Assembly: GCA_002309155.1 (NCBI GenBank)
Contig: DBXB01000006.1
Span: forward strand, 1 to 25,368
Direction: 5' to 3'
Source of the DNA: Bacteroidales bacterium UBA1223
Lineage (GTDB): Bacteria; Bacteroidota; Bacteroidia; Bacteroidales; P3
DNA: 25,368 nt
Under the pieces are notes generated by a model. The model ran no database searches and was not told where the DNA came from. It saw only the letters and a list, made by a program, of their open reading frames with translations. Position 1 is the stretch's first letter. Each line of letters starts with the position of its first letter. This document shows, piece after piece, positions 20,415 through 25,368 of the stretch. A program made the position numbers and the translations under genes.

Positions 20415-22116
20415 CAGACTGTCGCGTGAGAGTCTGCGCCGCGAATGGGGTATCATGAAGTTTGCATGGCGTATGGCGAAACGCTACCATGTCATGTTGT
20501 TCATTGTCATGTTGCTGGAAATCGTCATTGGCGTCTTTCCCGCGGCGGCGATATATTTTCTGCAGGATGCCGTCAGTGGTGCGGGACATGACATATTGAG
20601 TCTGGTGACTCGCCAGAACTTCGTCTTGGTGATACTAGTCCTGATTGTCTACCTCTTTCTGCAGAAGGGTTCAGGCGTGATAGCCACATTCGCCGTAATC
20701 GATGTTGAATACAACATCCGCATGCAGTATCTTTCGAAGATACTTGGCTTCTCATCAGAATCCATCTCAAAGAACCTGGACAACCGTACGGCTTTCAGCA
20801 TGACACAGGAGACTGCCATGACGAGCAGTCTGATACCTATGATATACCGTTCCTTCATACGGGCTCCAGTCACCATCATCTCCGCTTTCATATTACTGAT
20901 TGTCATATCGTCACGCATGCTTGTGTTGGTAGTGGCGATGATGGCGGTGATTATCGGAGTCAGTTTGGTTCTCAGGAGCAAGCAGAAACAACTGCATCGT
21001 GAGCAATATCATGAGACCAGCTCGTTGTTGCAGTATTTCAACGAGTGGTTGACAGGGCATAAAATCTTTCATGTATACGGCACTGAAGGGTTCTATAGGA
21101 GGAAAATGCGCATGACATTTGATAAGATTGCCGAAGTCAGCAGGAAACACAAGTTATACGGTACCGCACAGTCCATATTAGTGGAGCTGTTGACGTATGT
21201 CGCCGCCATACTCTTTATGGTCTTTGTATCGGACAGCTCAGGGTCTATAGATATTGGAATAGTATTGTCATTCCCCGCCGTTATCCTACTGATACGTGGC
21301 GAGATAATCAAACTTGTAGGGGGCTACCAGCAACTGGCGAACACCGAGAGTTCGGTATCACGTCTGCAACAGGTCTTGCAGATGGAAGTGCCCTCAGAAA
21401 CAGGAATGGAATGGAACGAGCAGATAGAGAATATCGAACTCCGCAATCTCTCATATTGGTATGACCTGCCCGGAAAAGAGAGTGAGGAGTCGACGAGAAC
21501 TATCATCCTCGACCATGCCAACCTGAAGCTGTCAAAAGGCAGACTCAATCTGATAACAGGTCCTAACGGCACGGGAAAGAGCACCACACTTAACCTGATC
21601 TTAGGTCTGTTCAAGCCTAAGGAAGGTGAGGTATGCTACAATGGGAAAGACATCAGTCAATATACGAGAGCGTCATTGCTCTCGAAGTTCGCCATTGTAG
21701 AGCAGGAACCTTTCGTGTTTCAGGGAACAGTGGGTGACAACATCATAATGGGACGGGATATTGATGAGGAGGTCGTCAAGAGGTATCTACATGAATATGC
21801 ACTGGACTATCTTATTGGCGACACCAACGACCTATCGCTGAATATCGGTCCCAAAGGCAGGGCACTCTCGTCGGGCGAGAAACAGCGGTTGGCTCTGATA
21901 CGTGCACTTATCGGTGAACCGTCGGTCATCATCCTCGACGAACCCACAAGCAATATAGACCAGGAGGCGGCAACACTTATCAGAAATATCATGTACGACC
22001 TTGCCAAGCAACACCTGGTTATATGTGTAAGCCACGACCCCTTGATGACATCAAACAAGGATCAAAATATCTTTCAGATAGATAATGGAAACTATATACA
22101 ACGCCTCAGCGACTGA
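20374..22116 (+). CDS. ABC exporter, fused membrane and ATPase domains
   Basis: The protein has 580 residues. The membrane domain (about 28-330) has six hydrophobic segments (for example HVMLFIVMLLEIVIGVFPAA and FVLVILVLIVYLFL). The ATPase domain has Walker A GPNGTGKST (about 396), a degenerate signature LSSGEKQRLAL (about 498), Walker B VIILDEP (about 518) and the switch His in CVSHDP. There is no N-terminal C39 peptidase domain, so it would not cut the leader itself. It presumably exports the modified peptide across the inner membrane. The start at 20374 gives a 41-nt overlap with radical SAM gene 3; an alternative ATG at 20455 (MKFAWRMAK) would leave a 40-nt gap. Confidence 0.92.
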   Translation: MKQTVSSNRSSSRDRLSRESLRREWGIMKFAWRMAKRYHVMLFIVMLLEIVIGVFPAAAIYFLQDAVSGAGHDILSLVTRQNFVLVILVLIVYLFLQKGSGVIATFAVIDVEYNIRMQYLSKILGFSSESISKNLDNRTAFSMTQETAMTSSLIPMIYRSFIRAPVTIISAFILLIVISSRMLVLVVAMMAVIIGVSLVLRSKQKQLHREQYHETSSLLQYFNEWLTGHKIFHVYGTEGFYRRKMRMTFDKIAEVSRKHKLYGTAQSILVELLTYVAAILFMVFVSDSSGSIDIGIVLSFPAVILLIRGEIIKLVGGYQQLANTESSVSRLQQVLQMEVPSETGMEWNEQIENIELRNLSYWYDLPGKESEESTRTIILDHANLKLSKGRLNLITGPNGTGKSTTLNLILGLFKPKEGEVCYNGKDISQYTRASLLSKFAIVEQEPFVFQGTVGDNIIMGRDIDEEVVKRYLHEYALDYLIGDTNDLSLNIGPKGRALSSGEKQRLALIRALIGEPSVIILDEPTSNIDQEAATLIRNIMYDLAKQHLVICVSHDPLMTSNKDQNIFQIDNGNYIQRLSD

Positions 22117-23152
22117 CTTTGAAATGCAGGTGCAGGCGATGCTTCTGATGAAGGCTTTCGACGACATCTGCGACAAGGCAAAGGGAAAAATCAGGATTGT
22201 TCCCCTGAAAGGAATAGACTTGGTGCGTTTCCTTTATGCCGACACGTTGGACCGTGAGCTGAAAGACATAGACCTATTAGTGATGCCGGCAGAGAAGTCA
22301 GGCGCCGGTACGCCCTCGTCCTCGAGGGCACACCTTAACACCTTATCACCATCACAGGGCATCATCGAGTTGCTTCAGAATGACGGCTACCGTCCCGAGT
22401 TTTCCTTCGCTCTCGACGAGACGGCATTGAAAAAGAAGAAGAAAGTCTCGATGCTGTCGAACTCAGACCGTAAGCCCAATGTCGACGTGCATCTGGCACT
22501 CATCACAAAAAAGTTTTTCTCAACAACCATCAATGGTTTTAACGATGACGCCATATCCCGGACAAAAGCGGTCGACGAGGTTGTTTCAGTGCTTGACGGA
22601 ACCGACAGGTGGCTGTATCTGGCATCGCATCTGACATTCCATTTTCTGCATGGTGAGAAGTGGTTCCGTGATTTGATACTACTGATGGATCGTTTCGATG
22701 AAGCAGAGATGGCGCTGCTTGTCGAGCGAACCAAACAATATAATTTTGAGCGTATCGTCAGTGCCGTTTACAGTCGGATGATATCCATATACCCCAAAAT
22801 TGCCGGCCGTATCGATATGCAGCAGTTGCTTCCCGACAGGGGTGGCAAACGATTTTTACGTTACATGGAGTACCTTGAGGCGCACCCTAAGAAGATAGGT
22901 CGCGGACTACGACTGGCACGCTATTACTGGGAGTTTGTCTTTATCAGCAAAAAGAGTCAGCGTCGCAGATGCTTTATGCGTCTTATCTTCCCGTCGCTTG
23001 GTGACCTGCAGAACATCTATCGATGCCACGCGGCTGTCGCCCTTCTATTATATCTGCCCAACATGCTGATAAATGCTCTTGGTGTTCTGCTGTTCTCCGC
23101 TCAGTATCTTGCATTCTCAACCCTCCTCAGCAAACAGATCCATGCGAAATAG
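22085..23152 (+). CDS. RiPP-associated nucleotidyltransferase (PF14907-like) with REP insertion
   Basis: The protein has 355 residues. IVPLKGIDLVRFLYADTLDRELKDIDLLV (37-66) is the signature of the uncharacterised nucleotidyltransferase family often found with lasso-type and other RiPP genes, with the catalytic Asp pair in DID (61-63). GYRPEF, VDVHLAL and HLTFHFLHGEKWFRDLILLMD also fit. The C-terminus is basic and hydrophobic and may be membrane-associated. About 20 residues (72-91, GAGTPSSSRAHLNTLSPSQ) between MPAEK and GIIELLQNDGY are encoded by REP-like and octamer repeat DNA and are an in-frame insertion. It may transfer a nucleotide to the peptide, perhaps in sequence with the kinases. 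It overlaps the ABC gene by 32 nt. Confidence 0.8.
   Translation: METIYNASATDFEMQVQAMLLMKAFDDICDKAKGKIRIVPLKGIDLVRFLYADTLDRELKDIDLLVMPAEKSGAGTPSSSRAHLNTLSPSQGIIELLQNDGYRPEFSFALDETALKKKKKVSMLSNSDRKPNVDVHLALITKKFFSTTINGFNDDAISRTKAVDEVVSVLDGTDRWLYLASHLTFHFLHGEKWFRDLILLMDRFDEAEMALLVERTKQYNFERIVSAVYSRMISIYPKIAGRIDMQQLLPDRGGKRFLRYMEYLEAHPKKIGRGLRLARYYWEFVFISKKSQRRRCFMRLIFPSLGDLQNIYRCHAAVALLLYLPNMLINALGVLLFSAQYLAFSTLLSKQIHAK
22307..22349. repeat. REP-like hairpin plus octamer repeat inside the nucleotidyltransferase gene
   Basis: GGTAC is followed by the perfect hairpin GCCCTCG-TCCT-CGAGGGC (22312-22329), which matches the minus-strand form of intergenic P2 (GCCCACG-TCCT-CGTGGGC) except for one compensated base pair. 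Next comes CTTAACACCTTATCAC (22334-22349), identical to 17127-17142. Both repeat types are intergenic elsewhere, so this is repeat DNA resident in a coding frame. Confidence 0.8.
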
Positions 23153-23984
23153 AGCACTCCATCACTGCCTTCTCCTCCTCTCCGCCTTGGTGTCGGTATT
23201 ATTGTTTTCATGCACTAAGAAAGGCGACGAGCCTAAGGACTATAACGTCTATTATACTGACACGTCGGTGATCTTCACCGTCAAAGGAATCCCATTCACT
23301 ATGATTTTGGTTGAGGGTGGCACCTTTGAGATGGGAGCCACCGAGGAACAGGGGCAGGAAGACCCTGATGAGAATGAATATCCTATCCATGTTGTCAACC
23401 TGTCACCCTATTATATCTGCCAGACAGAAGTGACACAGGCGCTGTGGTACGCAGTACTCGACACCAACCCATCGATGATTATGGGCAGCCGATCACTGCC
23501 TGTCGACTGTGTCAAATGGGATGTAAGCCAGGAATTCATCCGCACACTCAACAAGATATTGGATAACAAGTTCGAGATACGTATGCCTACTGAGGCGGAA
23601 TGGGAATTTGCTGCACGGGGAGGAAACAGAAGCAAGGGGTATAAATATTCCGGAAGCGATGATGTCGACGAAGTGGCATGGTATGGTCCCAACGCCGACG
23701 GACAGACTCATGCTGTCGGCACGAAGAAACCAAATGAATTGGGCATCTATGATATGAGTGGCAACCTGTGGGAATGGTGCCAAGATTGGACAGGACATTA
23801 TCAGCCCACCGAGCAGACCAACCCTACGGGGCCCTCTGACGGAACGCACCATGTGATGCGTGGCGGCAGCTGGACTTACGGCCAGACTTTCTGCAGGGTT
23901 AGTCGGAGAAACTACACCTCCAATATTATCGGTGTTTCCAACTGTGGTCTTCGCATCGCCATGACTTATAAAGATAGAGACTAG
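23142..23984 (+). CDS. FGE-sulfatase-fold (SUMF1-like) lipoprotein
   Basis: The protein has 280 residues from the ATG at 23142, which overlaps the previous gene by 11 nt; a longer upstream frame runs through that gene. The N-terminus MRNRALHHCLLLLSALVSVL leads to a lipobox LFSC (Cys24), so a lipoprotein facing the periplasm or the cell surface is expected. Residues about 45-280 are the formylglycine-generating-enzyme fold: MILVEGGTFEMGA, YYICQTEVTQALW, PVDCVKWDVSQEF, RMPTEAEWEFAARGG, GIYDMSGNLWEWCQDW, HVMRGGSW and CGLRIA. In true FGE two Cys lie in GGSYMCHRSYC; here GGSWTYGQTFC keeps only the second, so canonical formylglycine chemistry is unlikely. It ends the operon and may bind or further modify the exported peptide. 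Confidence 0.85.
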   Translation: MRNRALHHCLLLLSALVSVLLFSCTKKGDEPKDYNVYYTDTSVIFTVKGIPFTMILVEGGTFEMGATEEQGQEDPDENEYPIHVVNLSPYYICQTEVTQALWYAVLDTNPSMIMGSRSLPVDCVKWDVSQEFIRTLNKILDNKFEIRMPTEAEWEFAARGGNRSKGYKYSGSDDVDEVAWYGPNADGQTHAVGTKKPNELGIYDMSGNLWEWCQDWTGHYQPTEQTNPTGPSDGTHHVMRGGSWTYGQTFCRVSRRNYTSNIIGVSNCGLRIAMTYKDRD

Positions 23985-23985
23985 A

Positions 23986-25131
23986 TTATCTCAGTATCGT
24001 AGCGTCGCCTGTGAATGAGCAGAGTTCTGCGGCGAGGGCGTTAAGATTGTGAAAACGGCTGTAGTCACTGTCGGAGGGAACACCTGCGACGGGATCCATA
24101 TCATCGAGATTCCATGGGGCAAGGACGAGCAGATTTCCTCTGGCGCAGGCTTCAAAACGATTTCTTTCAGGTTTCCAGTAAGGACCGATGGGCTCTTTCT
24201 GCAGGTGTATCAGCGGATACCCTTTCTTCAAACATTCGTTCTTCATCTGCAACTCGCCACGTGAGATGCCGGGAGTCACTACCACAGTAGCGCCCTTCAT
24301 TACCTGCGACACCCATTCGTCGTGCTGACGGACGTAATCGTCGGTAGTCTCGTAAAGCAACCCACTGACAGGATGGCGACGGTGGCACTGCACCTGTACC
24401 TTATTTGCCCATCGCAAGAGGAATAGATTGCCGAAGGCGCCATAGCTACGGTTACCAATCTTGACATGGAGGCTGCGCCGCATCACATCGGGCAATACAC
24501 GGCGAAGGATAGCGCGACGTGGGTTGTCGTTGACGTAGTCAATCATGGCCTTGCGGTGTCGTTCGTCAAGACAGACGGTATCGTCGTAGTTGTCATCGAA
24601 CAGCGGTCGGTACTGTCGGCCAGTCAGAGCGTAGTATTCTTTGCGTTGCTTTTGGGAGAGAGCACGGATGAGGGAGCCTTCGGAGTGATGGTCGAGGGCT
24701 TTCTCGCATAGCCAGACGGGGGTTGAGGCGTTTGTGCAATCGACCGAGATCGGTCGATTGGTGGAAGAGGGCTGCCCCTGCTGTGCTTGCCAGTAGCTGG
24801 TGCATGTGGCTTTGAAGGCTTGGATGATATCACCTAAGCTCCACTGCATAGGTTCAAGGACCTCTATTACGCCGTGAAAATGGTCGGGCATACAGACAGA
24901 TGTGAGCACAGCCACTTTATTGCCGTGGCTTTTCTGTCTGGCAGGGATTGTCTCCCATTCCTGCCGAACTTTCTCTCCCAATGGCGATAATTGTACTTCT
25001 GGATGCTTGGGATCGTCGCCAAGAGCTCCTAGCAGTGGAGCGCGTCCGCCTATCACTAAGGTGATAAGATAAACACCACGGTCATAGTAATCGTGGCCGG
25101 CGTTGCGAGGGCGATAGAAGGGAGCATTCAT
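23986..25131 (-). CDS. REP-associated tyrosine transposase (Y1/IS200-like) with extra C-terminal domain
   Basis: The protein has 381 residues from the ATG at 25131; an upstream GTG (25152) would start inside the terminator repeat. Residues about 1-215 are a Y1 HUH transposase: NRGVYLIT-type start (DRGVYLITLV), the HUH motif PDHFHGVIEV (His84, His86) and a candidate catalytic Tyr199 in MIDYVNDNP, as in RAYT proteins acting on REP hairpins. Residues about 115-185 hold an unusual Ser/Thr/Asn-rich insertion. The C-terminal 160 are a separate domain (VMKGATVVVTPGISRGE, then GYPLIHLQKEP and RGNLLVLAPW). It looks Rossmann-like and vaguely like DprA; this is uncertain. It converges on the RiPP operon with one base between stop codons. 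No terminal repeats flank it. Confidence 0.8.
   Translation of the reverse strand: MNAPFYRPRNAGHDYYDRGVYLITLVIGGRAPLLGALGDDPKHPEVQLSPLGEKVRQEWETIPARQKSHGNKVAVLTSVCMPDHFHGVIEVLEPMQWSLGDIIQAFKATCTSYWQAQQGQPSSTNRPISVDCTNASTPVWLCEKALDHHSEGSLIRALSQKQRKEYYALTGRQYRPLFDDNYDDTVCLDERHRKAMIDYVNDNPRRAILRRVLPDVMRRSLHVKIGNRSYGAFGNLFLLRWANKVQVQCHRRHPVSGLLYETTDDYVRQHDEWVSQVMKGATVVVTPGISRGELQMKNECLKKGYPLIHLQKEPIGPYWKPERNRFEACARGNLLVLAPWNLDDMDPVAGVPSDSDYSRFHNLNALAAELCSFTGDATILR
24737..24760. repeat. Perfect 11-bp inverted repeat inside the transposase gene
   Basis: Arms CAATCGACCGA (24737-24747) and TCGGTCGATTG (24750-24760) are separated by GA. It lies in the segment coding for the Ser/Thr-rich insertion between the HUH domain helix and the Tyr helix. 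Confidence 0.8.
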
Positions 25132-25160
25132 TTGGCTAAAATAAAGAGACACGCCGATAA

Positions 25161-25191
25161 ATAAAGAGACACGCCGAAATCGGCGTGTCTC
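25161..25191 (-). terminator. Intrinsic terminator of etfA, with duplicated half
   Basis: A perfect 12-bp stem GAGACACGCCGA (25166-25177) / TCGGCGTGTCTC (25180-25191) is followed on the minus strand by TTTATTT. The downstream arm and its tail are repeated once more at about 25141-25157 (ATAAAGAGACACGCCGAT), so this half was tandemly duplicated. It lies 20 nt beyond the etfA stop. Confidence 0.85.
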
Positions 25192-25210
25192 GATGGGATT
25201 TGTGCAGGGG

Positions 25211-25368
25211 TTATTTCTGCATGGTTCTCAATCTCTCTGTGAGCATGGGGACAATCTTGTGGAGGTCGCCTACAATGCCGAGGTCGGCGACTTGGAAGAT
25301 GGGGGCAAACTTGTCCTTGTTGATAGCGATGATAAGTTCGCTTTCCTCCATGCCGGCGAGGTGCTGGA
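25211..25368 (-). CDS. etfA: Electron transfer flavoprotein alpha subunit, C-terminal fragment
   Basis: The minus strand from the window edge to a TAA at 25211-25213 encodes 52 residues. They begin QHLAGMEESELIIAINKDK, continue FAPIFQVADLGIVGDLHKIV and end LTERLRTMQK. This is the conserved FAD-binding end of EtfA (the HxxGM, AINxD and PIFxxADxGxVGD signature). ETF passes electrons from acyl-CoA dehydrogenases or related flavoenzymes. The rest of the gene lies beyond the window, and the terminator is just downstream. Confidence 0.92.
   Translation of the reverse strand, partial: QHLAGMEESELIIAINKDKFAPIFQVADLGIVGDLHKIVPMLTERLRTMQK

Noticed and set aside
22085..23152. Frameshifted or broken nucleotidyltransferase because of the inserted repeats
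   Set aside because: The insertion keeps the frame (about 60 nt) and the family motifs continue on both sides, so the gene is called intact.
14565..23984. Classic lasso peptide cluster
   Set aside because: There is no asparagine-synthetase-like cyclase gene, and the precursor lacks the ring-forming acidic residue expected 7-9 positions into the core.
23986..25191. Complete insertion sequence with terminal inverted repeats around the transposase
   Set aside because: No matching ends or target duplication are visible; the palindrome at 25166-25191 fits the etfA terminator.

Overview
The window looks like a chromosomal segment of a Bacteroidales bacterium (phylum Bacteroidota, Prevotella-like; genus not determinable from sequence alone). 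Reasons: several genes are preceded by the Bacteroidota -7 promoter box TAnnTTTG, in two cases with a TTTG- or TTTA-type -33 element 19-20 nt upstream. Shine-Dalgarno sequences are mostly absent. The housekeeping proteins (RfbB, TyrS, PPi-type PFK, PNP, EtfA) read as Bacteroidales versions. Gaps between genes are packed with tandem repeats of 7-, 8- and 10-bp units.

Layout. 1-1259 (minus): end of a four-helix-bundle protein gene, a Panacea-type antitoxin with an overlapping candidate toxin gene, and a small remnant resembling an RfbB C-terminus. 1378-8679: rfbB (minus), a DUF1232 lipoprotein (plus), tyrS, a PPi-type phosphofructokinase and an SDR oxidoreductase (all minus), separated by repeat-rich gaps. 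8988-13833 (plus): rdgB, a DUF151/UVR nuclease-like protein, purine-nucleoside phosphorylase and a patatin-BamA outer-membrane protein. 13834-14564: a 0.7-kb repeat island. 14565-23984 (plus): an eleven-gene RiPP-type biosynthetic operon. 23986-25131 (minus): a REP-associated tyrosine transposase with an extra C-terminal domain. 25211-25368 (minus): the 3' end of etfA.

The highlight is the RiPP operon. Order: transglutaminase-like (lasso B2-like) protein; two paralogous radical SAM enzymes; PqqD-like RRE protein; a 50-residue precursor; two HPr-kinase-like proteins; a third radical SAM enzyme with a C-terminal Cys region; an ABC exporter; a PF14907-type nucleotidyltransferase; an FGE-sulfatase-fold lipoprotein. 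The precursor gene (17194-17346) is easily missed because it is short. It has a YxxP leader motif of the kind PqqD-like RREs recognise in lasso peptide leaders, then a core built almost only of Tyr, Leu and Thr with a duplicated 9-residue unit (LYYTTLYYK / LYYTTLYYY). No lasso cyclase is present. I read this as a candidate undescribed class of Tyr-rich RiPP: the RRE delivers the precursor to radical SAM enzymes, the HprK-like and nucleotidyltransferase proteins may add phosphate or nucleotide groups, the B2-like protein may cut the leader, and the exporter secretes the product. Chemistry and product are inference.

A second theme is repeat biology. A roughly 100-bp element with two hairpins, one REP-like (CCCACG-AGGA-CGTGGG), recurs between genes. 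A version with a compensated stem sits in frame inside the nucleotidyltransferase gene of the RiPP operon, and the window also encodes a REP-type transposase. A TTGAAAA-type tract sits in frame inside rfbB and rdgB. Several genes take their stop codon from the first unit of a repeat tract.
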